A stretch of DNA of 49,654 nucleotides from JBEEJL01 sp043744215 (GTDB taxonomy: Bacteria > Pseudomonadota > Gammaproteobacteria > Burkholderiales > JBEEJL01). The stretch's first letter is position 1. Each line of letters begins with the position of its first letter. Shown piece by piece: positions 40,870 to 49,343 of the stretch. The stretch lies in assembly GCA_043744215.1 (NCBI GenBank), contig JAYTVC010000072.1, forward strand, positions 1-49,654, given 5' to 3'. Position numbers and translations under genes: made by a program. Under the pieces are notes generated by a model. It had not been told where the DNA came from, did not search any database, and worked only from the letters and a program-made list of their open reading frames with translations.

Positions 40870-43800
40870 ACCTGCCCGAACTTTCCATCAAGCGGCATGT
40901 GTTTGCCTACATGCTTAACGGCTTGCTGGTTTTGTTCGGCATTATCGCTTACACCAAAGTCGGCATTGATCGCTTCCCTTATGTGGAATTTCCCGTCGTG
41001 TCGGTCTCCACCGTACAGCGCGGCGCAAACCCCGAAGTGATTGATGCCAGCGTAACCAATGTGATCGAGACCTCGGTCAACAGCGTGCCGGGAATCGAAC
41101 ATATACAGTCATCGTCATCTCCCGGCGTATCCATTATTGCCATTACTTTCAGTCTGGATAAGAAAGTCGATGTGGCATTCAACGAAGTGCAAGCGAAAGT
41201 GAATCAGGTCTTGCGCCGTTTGCCGCGCGATGCCGACCCGCCCATTGTTGCCAAAGTCGAAACCAATGCGCAGCCCATCATGTGGCTCGCCTTGCAGGGA
41301 GACCGCACGCAGCAGCAACTCAATCAATACGCCTTAAACATTGTCAAAAAACGCCTCGAGACTGTCGATGGCGTCGGCGAAGTGCGGCTCGGCGGCCGTC
41401 GCGACCGCACCATTCGCGTCAACCTCAACTCGGGGCGCATGGCCGCGCTTGGCGTCACCACGCAAGACCTTACTACGGCATTCACCAAAGAACATTTGCA
41501 ACTGTCGGGTGGATTTCTCGTCGGGCCGACGACGGAAAACCTGCTCAAACTGGATCTCGAATTCCACAACCTTGATGATCTGGCCAGCATGATCATCGCC
41601 TATCGCGACGGAGCCGCAGTACGTTTGAAAGACGTGGCCGAAATTGAAGACGGCCTGTCGGACTACCGCCAACTCGCGCGCTTCAACGGCAAGCCCACCA
41701 TCGGGCTTGGCATTGTGAAAGTGGCCAATACCAATACGGTAGAAATCATCAACCGCGTGCGCGCCAAACTCGATAAGGATATCAATCCGCAATTGCCGCC
41801 GGGCACCATGATTTCAATCGTCTCCAACGATGCCGTATTCATCAGCGAAATGGTCGGCTCGCTTCAAGAACATTTAATCGAAGGCACGTTGCTTGCGGCC
41901 CTGGTTGTGTGGCTGTTTTTACGCAGCTTCCGTTCCACACTGATTATTGCCGTCGCGATTCCCGTATCGTTGCTCGGTGCAGTGGCCGTGATTTACGCAG
42001 CCGGCTTCACGTTAAATTCGATTACGTTGCTGGCTTTGCTTTTGCTGGTGGGCGTGGTCGTCGATGACTCCATCGTTGTGTTGGAGAATATATTTCGTCA
42101 TCGGGAAACCATTGATAAAGATCCCATTTCCGCCGCGTTGAATGGCAGCCGCGAAGTGGTGTTCGCGGTGCTCGCAGCAACATTGTCATTGGTATCTATT
42201 TTTGCGCCCGTCATGTTTTTGGGTGGCATCATCGGCCGTTTCTTTCAATCCTTCGCGGTCGTGGTCACGTTTGGCGTGCTCGTGTCGCTGTTTGTTTCCA
42301 TCACACTCACGCCCATGCTGTGTTCGCGTTATCTGAAAGTCGAACCGCAGCACGGCTTGATCTATCGCTGGTTCGATCAATTTTTTGCCAGCATGGATCG
42401 CTTGTACAAATATTTATTACTCAAGACGCTTAATCATCGTTGGCTCGTCGTGTTGCTGACGATCATAGTGATTGTAAGCAGCAGTTGGTTTTTCATGCAG
42501 GTGGGCAAAGCCTTCGCGCCGGACCAGGACGAAGGCCGCTTTTTAGTCAACATCAGGACGCCATTGGGTTCGAGCATCGACTACACCGACAGCCGACTCA
42601 AGTTGGTCGAAGCCGAGTTGGCGAAGCACAAAGAGATCGTCACCGAGTTTGCACTTATTGGCCTGGGCCAAGCGGGACAAGTCAATCAAGGCACGGTGGT
42701 CGCCCGTATGATTCCGAAAAATGAGCGCACGTTAAAGCAGCAGGAATTGATAGTCATGGTGCGTCAGGAAATGGCAGCCATTCCCGGTGCGCGCGTATTT
42801 GCCGCGCCGTTTTCCATCGTGCAGGGTCAGCGCAGCGAGCCGCTGCAATTCGTGCTGGCCGGCCCGAACCTGGAGCAGGTGGGGCGGCTGTCGCAAACCG
42901 TGCAGCAAAAACTATCTGCCGAGCCAGGATTAGGTCGCGTGGATGTGGATTTACAATTGGACTTGCCGCAACTGGTGATGAACATCGACCGCGGGCGCGC
43001 CGCGTCTCTGGGCTTGACCGCCGCCGACATCGGCGCAGCACTCACCATGTTGACCGGCGGTGTCGATATCGGCAAGTACAACGATTTTCCTGGCGATGGC
43101 GAACGCTACGATGTGCGCGTAAAAGGGCAGAGCAATGAGTTCAACGGTGAAAACGACTTGACCAAAATATTCCTGCGCGCCAAAGATAACAAGTTGGTAC
43201 GGCTTGATAACGTGGCATCGTTCAAACAAACCCTGGGCCCCGCCGTTGTCGGCAAATTCGATTTGCAATATGCCGCGACTTTTTTCGCCTCGCCCACGGT
43301 GCCGTTAGGCGATGCGGTCACAAAAGTAATAGAAGCGGCCAGCCAGTTGCCACCCGGTTACACCATCAAGCTGGTCGGCCAGGCAGAAGAGTTCGGCAAA
43401 ACCATTGGCTATATGATCTTTGCCTTCGTGCTGGCGCTGATACTTTTATATATGGTGCTGGCGAGCCAGTTCAATTCGTTCATCCAGCCGTTCATTATCA
43501 TGGTGGCGCAACCGCTGGCCATTATCGGCGGCGTGTTTGCGTTATGGCTCACGGGGCAAACGCTCAATATTTATTCCATGATCGGCCTCGTGCTGCTCAT
43601 TGGTTTAGTGGCGAAAAATTCCATCCTGCTAGTCGATCTCACCAACCAGCGGCGCAGCGAAGGGCTCGGTGTCGATGCGGCGCTCAACGATGCTTGCCCG
43701 ATACGCATGCGGCCCGTATTAATGACTTCGGCAACCATTATTCTCGCGTTGTTTCCCGCGGCGTTGGGTTACGGCTCCGGTTCGGAAACCAATCAACCGC

Positions 43801-43940
43801 TCGCCATCGCGGTGATCGGCGGCATGATTTCTTCAACGCTGCTCACCTTGGTGGTGGTGCCCGCCGTATATTCGCTGGTGGAAAACTGGCGCGCAAAAAA
43901 GCAGGAGTCTGCGCAATTAGGCATCACCGCGCATGCATAA
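40866..43940 (+). CDS. RND multidrug efflux pump (AcrB/HAE1 family)
   Basis: A 1024-residue inner-membrane proton-driven pump. The first helix (YMLNGLLVLFGIIAYTKVG), the large periplasmic porter domains (about 40-335 and 555-865), the TM4 aspartates in LLVGVVVDDSIVVLENI and the TM10 lysine in LVAKNSILLVDL are all present. It uses a GTG start at 40866 overlapping the adaptor stop (GTGA). No outer-membrane TolC-like gene or regulator is adjacent, so the channel is likely supplied elsewhere. The stop codon is inside copy 10 of the repeat. Confidence 0.95.
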   Translation: MNLPELSIKRHVFAYMLNGLLVLFGIIAYTKVGIDRFPYVEFPVVSVSTVQRGANPEVIDASVTNVIETSVNSVPGIEHIQSSSSPGVSIIAITFSLDKKVDVAFNEVQAKVNQVLRRLPRDADPPIVAKVETNAQPIMWLALQGDRTQQQLNQYALNIVKKRLETVDGVGEVRLGGRRDRTIRVNLNSGRMAALGVTTQDLTTAFTKEHLQLSGGFLVGPTTENLLKLDLEFHNLDDLASMIIAYRDGAAVRLKDVAEIEDGLSDYRQLARFNGKPTIGLGIVKVANTNTVEIINRVRAKLDKDINPQLPPGTMISIVSNDAVFISEMVGSLQEHLIEGTLLAALVVWLFLRSFRSTLIIAVAIPVSLLGAVAVIYAAGFTLNSITLLALLLLVGVVVDDSIVVLENIFRHRETIDKDPISAALNGSREVVFAVLAATLSLVSIFAPVMFLGGIIGRFFQSFAVVVTFGVLVSLFVSITLTPMLCSRYLKVEPQHGLIYRWFDQFFASMDRLYKYLLLKTLNHRWLVVLLTIIVIVSSSWFFMQVGKAFAPDQDEGRFLVNIRTPLGSSIDYTDSRLKLVEAELAKHKEIVTEFALIGLGQAGQVNQGTVVARMIPKNERTLKQQELIVMVRQEMAAIPGARVFAAPFSIVQGQRSEPLQFVLAGPNLEQVGRLSQTVQQKLSAEPGLGRVDVDLQLDLPQLVMNIDRGRAASLGLTAADIGAALTMLTGGVDIGKYNDFPGDGERYDVRVKGQSNEFNGENDLTKIFLRAKDNKLVRLDNVASFKQTLGPAVVGKFDLQYAATFFASPTVPLGDAVTKVIEAASQLPPGYTIKLVGQAEEFGKTIGYMIFAFVLALILLYMVLASQFNSFIQPFIIMVAQPLAIIGGVFALWLTGQTLNIYSMIGLVLLIGLVAKNSILLVDLTNQRRSEGLGVDAALNDACPIRMRPVLMTSATIILALFPAALGYGSGSETNQPLAIAVIGGMISSTLLTLVVVPAVYSLVENWRAKKQESAQLGITAHA

Positions 43941-43967
43941 ATAATTCAATATAATCAATTAGTTACA
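43938..43967 (+). repeat. 30-bp dispersed repeat, copy 10 (IHF-like core)
   Basis: Left half TAAATAATTCAATAT, right half AATCAATTAGTTACA. The RND pump stop codon TAA is its first triplet. Confidence 0.8.
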
Positions 43968-44050
43968 TAATTTTTTACCGAATGCGTTTGCTGCAAAAAT
44001 AATTCCGGTCGGCGCGTAATTTTCGCGTCTAATTCATTCTCTTAAGTGTT

Positions 44051-45529
44051 ATGCAAACCCCGCAACGCCTTCCTTTCAAGCGCAGCGATTTTGTAAAGCT
44101 GCTCATCTGCCGCCAATTTTTTTATATGTTGGCGCTGATTGTCGTCGAATCATTGCTCGCGGCCACGACAACTTATCTCGTCATCAAGGCCGGGCGTGAT
44201 GTGGCCAATGATGATTTTCAAGCCAGCGCTTTTTTGTGGATCGTCGCCGCGCAGTCGCTGTCGTACATTGTCGGCGCAGTGAGCTGGGTGTTCGCCGAGC
44301 AGACGGGCTTTGGTGCATTTGGCCGCTATATGTTGCGCTTCGCCCGCGACAACCGGCATCAGGCGAAACTGTTGCACGAAAAATCCGTGCGCGAGCTGGT
44401 GGAGCCGTTTCTCACCAGCGAAACTTTTCATATTTTTTTCGAGATGATGTACGAACTCGAAGCCGACCTGAAATTGTTTTTCGGTTTGGTGTTTAACGCC
44501 ATTGTCATCGGCGCGGAAATCGATGCCGGCTTGCCCATCGCCTACGCATTGGTTTTCGCCATTTTGCTGTTCATGCAATGGAGTTTGCGTAAGCCCGTGG
44601 CCAATGCCTATCTCACCAACCAGCGTATGACCAACCGCATGACTTCCCATAGCTACACCGCGTGGGACAATATTTTCAGCGGCAACGCCTACAACTTCCG
44701 CCTCTGGCATGGCGGCTTTAAAATGAAACTGCGAGACGCATTGCGCGCACAAATCCGCGCCATTGTCGCGCGCGAAGGCTTGAGCACCATCGGCGGCATC
44801 ATCGGCCTTGGCATCGTGTTTGCCACCATGGCCGCCGTTGCCGCACAGGACACGGGCAACATCGCGCTGCTGGTGGCGCTGGCGGCCACGCTGCCACGGC
44901 AAATTGAAATGACCCACGACGTGCATCTGCTCGCCTCCGGCTGGAATGATCTGCTCGCCATCTGGACGCGCATAGGCGGCGCTGTCGATAACATGCGGCC
45001 ATCATCGGACGGCACGTTCAATGAGCGCATCAAGTTTGACCGGCTGGTATTGAAACAGGACGAAACCACCATCGCGTGCGAAACAATTCATGAAGCCCTG
45101 CAAAAAATTCTCGCGCAACCAACGGGCCGCATCAACGTGCGCGGCGACAACGGATCGGGCAAATCAACCTTGCTGCTGGCGTTGAAAGCGGAATTGAAAA
45201 ACCGCGCATACTATTGGCCTACGGCTGATCGGCTGGCATTCCAATTCGCATCCAATGCACCCATTGAAGACGAAGAAGATGACACTGAAGCGAGCGAAAC
45301 GGCGCCCGTTGCGCACAAAACCGGTTTCTCCTCCGGCGAGCGCCAGCTCAAATCGTTACAGGAAATCGTGCAGCATACCGATGCGCGCATCTATCTATTC
45401 GATGAATGGGATGCCAACCTCGATCCGGTCAACCGCGCCGCCGCATTGGCGCTGATCGAACAACTGGCAAACCGGGCAAGAATTGTGGAAATTTCCCACA
45501 GAGACCAGACAATTACGGACAAAGACTAA
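44051..45529 (+). CDS. Divergent ABC exporter-like protein with shortened ATPase domain
   Basis: A 492-residue fused ABC protein. The N-terminal ~300 residues hold six hydrophobic segments (for example FFYMLALIVVESLLAATTTYLVI, given here as one helix region) with exporter-type intracellular loops. The ATPase part has Walker A RGDNGSGKST (about 363-371), a signature-like FSSGERQLKSL (about 425), Walker B IYLFDEWDAN (about 447-452) and H-loop EISHR (about 481). Walker A and signature are only ~55 residues apart instead of the usual ~100, and the gap contains an acidic stretch (PIEDEEDDTEASE), so the helical subdomain is reduced and no clear Q-loop is seen. Substrate unknown. It follows the RND operon by 110 bp. 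Confidence 0.8.
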   Translation: MQTPQRLPFKRSDFVKLLICRQFFYMLALIVVESLLAATTTYLVIKAGRDVANDDFQASAFLWIVAAQSLSYIVGAVSWVFAEQTGFGAFGRYMLRFARDNRHQAKLLHEKSVRELVEPFLTSETFHIFFEMMYELEADLKLFFGLVFNAIVIGAEIDAGLPIAYALVFAILLFMQWSLRKPVANAYLTNQRMTNRMTSHSYTAWDNIFSGNAYNFRLWHGGFKMKLRDALRAQIRAIVAREGLSTIGGIIGLGIVFATMAAVAAQDTGNIALLVALAATLPRQIEMTHDVHLLASGWNDLLAIWTRIGGAVDNMRPSSDGTFNERIKFDRLVLKQDETTIACETIHEALQKILAQPTGRINVRGDNGSGKSTLLLALKAELKNRAYYWPTADRLAFQFASNAPIEDEEDDTEASETAPVAHKTGFSSGERQLKSLQEIVQHTDARIYLFDEWDANLDPVNRAAALALIEQLANRARIVEISHRDQTITDKD

Positions 45530-45713
45530 AGTTCCCCCAGCAAAAAAACTATATTTTAGCCTCAAACCAAATATTTCTTGACAAGCCCTCCGATTACAGG
45601 CCGAATAGCAGCGTCGGTGGAAGTCAAGTTCCAAATAGTACGGTTTTAGCCTGTTATTTCTTTCTTGATGTTCGAGCGGCAATCTTTAATCTCTTATATT
45701 AGGAAATATGAAC

Positions 45714-45917
45714 ATGGCAAACGGTACTGTTAAATGGTTTAACGACTCCAAAGGTTTTGGCTTTATCACCCCCGACAACGGCGGCGATGACCTCTTCGCA
45801 CACTTTTCGGCGATTCAGTCCAGCGGTTTTAAATCGTTGTCTGAAGGTCAAAAAGTTTCGTACGACGAAACCACGGGTCCTAAAGGCAAACAAGCCTCAA
45901 ACATCAAAGTGATCTAA
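45714..45917 (+). CDS. cspA: Cold-shock protein CspA family
   Basis: A 67-residue OB-fold protein that binds single-stranded RNA and DNA and melts mRNA structure. Both RNA-binding motifs are present: KGFGFI (RNP1) and DLFAHF (RNP2). I chose ATG 45714 (MANGTVKWFND), 9 bp after AGGA; ATG 45708 would add Met-Asn. The upstream 184 bp are AT-rich with no gene and could be the long leader usual for cold-shock mRNAs. A terminator follows 23 bp after the stop. Confidence 0.95.
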   Translation: MANGTVKWFNDSKGFGFITPDNGGDDLFAHFSAIQSSGFKSLSEGQKVSYDETTGPKGKQASNIKVI

Positions 45918-45940
45918 TCGTCACTTACACGTAGTAAAAG

Positions 45941-45967
45941 AAAACCCCGGCTTGCCGGGGTTTTTTT
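45941..45967. terminator. Intrinsic terminator after cspA
   Basis: Stem AAAACCCCGG / CCGGGGTTTT with tetraloop CTTG and a T7 run. The preceding A-run allows it to serve the convergent PEBP gene too. Confidence 0.93.
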
Positions 45968-45986
45968 ATTGCTTCGCGCTTTAAAT

Positions 45987-46541
45987 TTACTTGCGTCCAT
46001 AAACCCCGGTCAATCTCGCCTTGCCTATGCTGTTGGCATTGACCATGAATCCCACTAAGGACGCAGTCGCGCCTTCCGGAATATCCAGCTTGTCCGTCTT
46101 CAATGCATACAAAGTAAATTGGTAGCGATGCTTGCCGTGTCCTGGCGGCGGGCACGGGCCGCCCCAACCTGGCGCGCCAAAATCGGTTTTGTTTTGCACG
46201 CTTCCCGCTGGCAATGTCGCGCCATCTGCAGTGCCCGCACCTTGCGCGATGGCATTCACGTTTGCGGGAATATGGTAAACCGCCCAATGCCACCAGCCGG
46301 CGCCGCCCGTGGGCGCGTCGGGGTCGTGTACCAGCAAGGCAAAACTCTTGGTGTCTTTCGGCGCGCCAGACCAATTTAACGCGGGTGAAATGTTGTCACC
46401 TTCACAGCCGAAACCTTTGAACACTTGCTGGTTGCTGATGGTGCCATTGGGTTTGAAATCGGGGCTGGATAATTTGAAACCGCCGGCGGCCTGGGCAGAG
46501 AAACTGAGGGAGAGAAAAATCAGGATGAGTAGTGATCGCAT
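45987..46541 (-). CDS. YbhB/YbcL-family PEBP protein (periplasmic)
   Basis: A 184-residue phosphatidylethanolamine-binding-like protein, related to Raf kinase inhibitor protein. A signal peptide (LLILIFLSLSFSAQA) directs it to the periplasm. The ligand-pocket motifs LLVHDPDAPTGGAGWWHW and GPCPPPGHGKHRYQF are conserved. Physiological role in bacteria is unclear. It is monocistronic, convergent with cspA, and preceded by copy 11 of the repeat. Confidence 0.92.
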   Translation of the reverse strand: MRSLLILIFLSLSFSAQAAGGFKLSSPDFKPNGTISNQQVFKGFGCEGDNISPALNWSGAPKDTKSFALLVHDPDAPTGGAGWWHWAVYHIPANVNAIAQGAGTADGATLPAGSVQNKTDFGAPGWGGPCPPPGHGKHRYQFTLYALKTDKLDIPEGATASLVGFMVNANSIGKARLTGVYGRK

Positions 46542-46604
46542 GATGAGAACGCCTTTGTAAAAAAGAGAAAAGATTTTTCTGAAAAATCGTACTATGACGA
46601 TGCA

Positions 46605-46634
46605 ATGTAACTATTTGATTACATTCAATATTTT
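46605..46634 (-). repeat. 30-bp dispersed repeat, copy 11 (IHF-like core)
   Basis: On the minus strand the core AATCAAATAGTTA fits WATCAANNNNTTR, left half AAAATATTGAATGT. It lies directly after the mgtE stop and before the PEBP gene. Confidence 0.78.
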
Positions 46635-46635
46635 G

Positions 46636-48033
46636 CTATACCAAAAACAGCGTCGCCAAGCCGAGAAAACTTCCCAATCCTACGACGTCAGTAATGGTGG
46701 TCAGAATCACGGTGGTGCCCAGCGCCGGATCAAGTTTGTATTTGCGCAACATCAGCGGTATCGCCACACCACTCGCGGCGGCGGCGAAGAGCTCGATAAT
46801 CATCGCCGCGCCGAACACCAGCGACAGCTTCAAGTCTTTATAAAATATGGTGGCGACGATGCCGACGACGACTGCCCAAATCATCGCGTTGATGTAGGCA
46901 ACCATCAATTCTTTTTTGAACAGATAACGGATGTTGCCGGAATTGATCTGATCGAGCGCGAGGCCGCGCGTGACCAGTGCCATGGTCTGCGTGCCGGCAT
47001 TGCCGCCCATGCTGGGAATCACCGTCATCAGCACGGCGAGGGCCACGACTTTTTCAATCGACGCTGAAAATAAGCCTGTTACCGCCGAGGCGGCAAAGGC
47101 GGTGAGCAAGTTGATGCCCAGCCACAGCGCGCGGTTTTTGGTGCTTTCTTTTACCGGCGCGAACAGATCTTCTTCTTCGCGCAAACCCGCGCGCTTCAAT
47201 GACTGCGCGTCGGATTCGTCGATAATAAAATCCACCATTTCGTTTACCGTCACACGGCCGATGAGTTTATTGTCGGCATCGACCACCGGTGCGGAAACCA
47301 AATCATAACGCTCGAACGCGCCGGCTGCATCGCGGGCTTCGCCATCGGGATGAAACACTTCGACGGGTTTTTCCATCACCGCCTCGACTTGTTTTTCCGG
47401 GTCGAGAATCAGCAATTTATTCAGCGGCAATGTGCCGAGCAATTTATCGTCGCGATCCACCACGAACAATTGGTCGGTCTGGTCCGGTAATTCGCCGCGA
47501 CGGCGCAAATAGCGCAACACCACTTCGAGATTGATATCGTTGCGGATGGCCACCATATCAAAATCCATCAGCGCGCCGACAGAATTTTCCGGATACGCCA
47601 TGGCCGATTGCAGGCGCGCGCGGTTTTGCGCATCGAGCGATTCGATCAACTCCTGCATCACATCGCGCGGCAAATCCGGCGCGAGATCGGCGATTTCGTC
47701 GGTGTCGAGTTGCTCGGCGGCATGCAGTAATTCTTCGCTATCCATCGACTTGATCAGCGATTCGCGCACCGAGTCGGATACTTCCAGCAGAATGTCGCCG
47801 TCGCGGTCGGCCTTGACCAGATCCCACACAAATAAACGCTGGGTCAGCGGCAGCGATTCGAGAATGAACGCGACGTCGGCGGGATGCTGTTCATCGAGCA
47901 TGCTGCGCAGCAGGCGCGTGTCATCCAGGCTGATGGGGGCGGCGTCTTTTTCATGGCCGAGCAGATCGAGCACTTGCTTGAGCGTTTCCTGCAGGCTGTC
48001 TTCTTGCGGAGCGATGAGTTCGGTGTCGGCCAT
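46636..48033 (-). CDS. mgtE: Magnesium transporter MgtE
   Basis: A 465-residue Mg2+ channel. The cytosolic N domain (about 35-140, superhelical; SMLDEQHPADVAFILESL), a CBS pair (about 145-265; LLGTLPLNKLLIL, LIGRVTVNEMVDF), the plug helix and five C-terminal membrane segments with the pore signature PSMGGNAGTQTMALVTRG are present. The start is uncertain: ATG 48031-48033 (MADTELIAPQ) gives a typical length, while ATG 48097-48099 would add 22 residues and begin only 5 bp after the stop of the intI remnant. No ribosome-binding site distinguishes them. Confidence 0.9.
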   Translation of the reverse strand: MADTELIAPQEDSLQETLKQVLDLLGHEKDAAPISLDDTRLLRSMLDEQHPADVAFILESLPLTQRLFVWDLVKADRDGDILLEVSDSVRESLIKSMDSEELLHAAEQLDTDEIADLAPDLPRDVMQELIESLDAQNRARLQSAMAYPENSVGALMDFDMVAIRNDINLEVVLRYLRRRGELPDQTDQLFVVDRDDKLLGTLPLNKLLILDPEKQVEAVMEKPVEVFHPDGEARDAAGAFERYDLVSAPVVDADNKLIGRVTVNEMVDFIIDESDAQSLKRAGLREEEDLFAPVKESTKNRALWLGINLLTAFAASAVTGLFSASIEKVVALAVLMTVIPSMGGNAGTQTMALVTRGLALDQINSGNIRYLFKKELMVAYINAMIWAVVVGIVATIFYKDLKLSLVFGAAMIIELFAAAASGVAIPLMLRKYKLDPALGTTVILTTITDVVGLGSFLGLATLFLV

Positions 48034-48104
48034 GATGGTTACGCGCGAAAGATGCGCCATTGTAGGCGATTCAGTGCGGGGCTGAAACCCAATACTCATG
48101 ATAA

Positions 48105-48625
48105 TTAAAAATTGTCCAGCGGGTTCTTCACGCTCTTGTCGCCTTTATTCAGCACATGGGTGTAAATCATCGTGGCGCTGAGTTGTTTTAACAATTAGCC
48201 TAGCGCCGTATCCACTTCTGCGTTGGTGAGCATTGCAGGCAGGCGCTCTGGCGTTTTGGTCTGCGTAACTTTTCCAACCAAGGCAATTTTTGTTGCAATA
48301 CTTCGCGCCACAAAAACAGCAACGCGCTTTTGGCCTGACAACACACTGGCGCAAGCCAGCTTGTTGCGGCGTAGACTCAGCGTTTCGCGTCAGCGCAACG
48401 TGATGTCGAAAGCAATCTGCGTCGAGGCCGACACTTGGCCCGCCACTGCCAAATGAGTCAGAAAGGCTTCGCATTCCGCCGCCATCATTTTTGGATGACG
48501 CTTGTCATGAAATAAAATAAAGCGTTTAATCCAATACAAATATAGTTCCTCCGTCGGATGCTGAAATGCAACACGCGTAATTTATTCCTTGCTTGGTCGA
48601 GCAGTTTAGGCGGTTGTGGTGCTAG
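48105..48625 (-). pseudogene. intI: Degenerate integron integrase (intI)
   Basis: Pieces of an IntI tyrosine recombinase occur in order on the minus strand. First KLLDQARNKLRVLHFSIR, then after a one-base deletion RTEELYLYWIKRFILFHDKR and FLTHLAVAGQVSASTQ. A 79-bp insertion (48338-48416) separates this from QAKSALLFLWREVLQQKLP and KTPERLPAMLTNAEV. About 150 residues with the catalytic Arg and His boxes are then missing, and ATMIYTHVLNKGDKSVKNPL with the catalytic Tyr ends the gene. In-frame stops are present. It cannot be active. Position and divergent direction relative to the cassettes are those of a normal integron. Confidence 0.9.
48338..48416. other. 79-bp insertion inside the intI remnant
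   Basis: It interrupts the otherwise continuous match between VSASTQ and QAKSALL. It can fold: CTGGC/GCCAG and GTTGCG/CGCAAC stems are visible. No terminal duplication is obvious. Its source is unknown. Confidence 0.5.
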
Positions 48626-48660
48626 AGAAATTTGTCTATTTTGCAGGGCGTTACGGATCT

Positions 48661-48690
48661 AAAATAATCAATATAAACAATTAGTTATAC
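48661..48690 (+). repeat. 30-bp dispersed repeat, copy 12, in the integron leader
   Basis: AAAATAATCAATATA followed by AACAATTAGTTATAC; the IHF core has one mismatch. It lies between the intI remnant and the first cassette, where attI would be. Confidence 0.6.
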
Positions 48691-48753
48691 TTATCAACCA
48701 AGATTATATACCTTGAACATGTCGTAAGACGTTTTTAAGGGTGTCTACTTTTA

Positions 48754-48760
48754 GTTAGCC
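48754..48760 (+). other. Candidate attI/cassette junction
   Basis: GTTAGCC resembles the integron core site GTTRRRY (one mismatch) and lies just before the ribosome-binding site of the first cassette gene, where the recombination point is expected. The identification rests on position. Confidence 0.4.
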
Positions 48761-48776
48761 GTCAAGGAGCATCGAC

Positions 48777-49190
48777 ATGGTCACAAAGGAGCAAGCAGAT
48801 GTCATAGGGAACGCTCTCGTCGAGCAAGCCCGGGATGAAAAGAACGAGCGAAGAAACGCCGCAGCGCGCCAAGCATTCTTCATGTATCGCTTCCCCGAGC
48901 TCGATACGTTCGAGCCTTGGGAGCGGCGTGGCATAGTTGCCGATGCTAATATGTTTGCGATGCGGAGCAAGTCGGTCTTGCTCGTCTGGATACTCTCGTT
49001 TGGTGCGGCCATTGTCTGGGCATACATCGCCTTCACCCAATTCAAAGGCATCTCACCGCTACTTGTATGGTTGCCTAATATCGCCATCTTTGCGCCGATG
49101 TACTTCTACCGCCGTGAAGTAGTTCGAAGCTATATCTTTTCCAGGGCAAAGGATCGCAATGACGGCGTGGACGCCGAAGCCAGCAAGTGA
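48777..49190 (+). CDS. Integron cassette gene 1: unrecognised two-helix membrane protein
   Basis: A 137-residue protein of unknown function. The N-terminal half is charged and helical (ALVEQARDEKNERRNAAARQ). Two hydrophobic segments follow (VLLVWILSFGAAIVWAYIAF, about 67-86; LLVWLPNIAIFAPMYFY, about 95-111), then a basic C-terminal tail. AAGGAG stands 8 bp before the ATG, so it is well translated. It sits between the attI region and an attC site, with a short leader, as expected of a gene cassette. Base composition is lower in GC than the chromosomal genes. A small membrane or stress protein is possible; nothing more can be said. Confidence 0.82.
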   Translation: MVTKEQADVIGNALVEQARDEKNERRNAAARQAFFMYRFPELDTFEPWERRGIVADANMFAMRSKSVLLVWILSFGAAIVWAYIAFTQFKGISPLLVWLPNIAIFAPMYFYRREVVRSYIFSRAKDRNDGVDAEASK

Positions 49191-49259
49191 CAAAGTGATA
49201 TTGATGAACGACTGGTTAGCAAAAAACAAGGGCAAGTATGAAGACATGGAATAACAGCA

Positions 49260-49338
49260 ACATAACCCGTTGCTCAAGCCGACTCGCTACGTCGGCGCTC
49301 CTCACCGCCTGCGCTCGCGGCTTAAATTTGCGTTAGAG
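49260..49338 (+). other. attC recombination site of cassette 1
   Basis: The 79-bp element begins ACATAAC (R'') and ends GTTAGAG (R', core site). Inner boxes CTCAAGCCG (L'') and CGGCTTAAATTTGC (L') are complementary, with imperfect central palindromes between. The layout and sequence closely resemble known attC sites, for example that of aadA cassettes (TTCAAGCCGAC ... GCGGCTTAA ... GCGTTAGA). Confidence 0.9.
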
Positions 49339-49343
49339 CCCAC

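Noticed and set aside
48223..48456. Plus-strand open frame of 77 codons
   Set aside because: It is antisense to the intI remnant and has no independent support.
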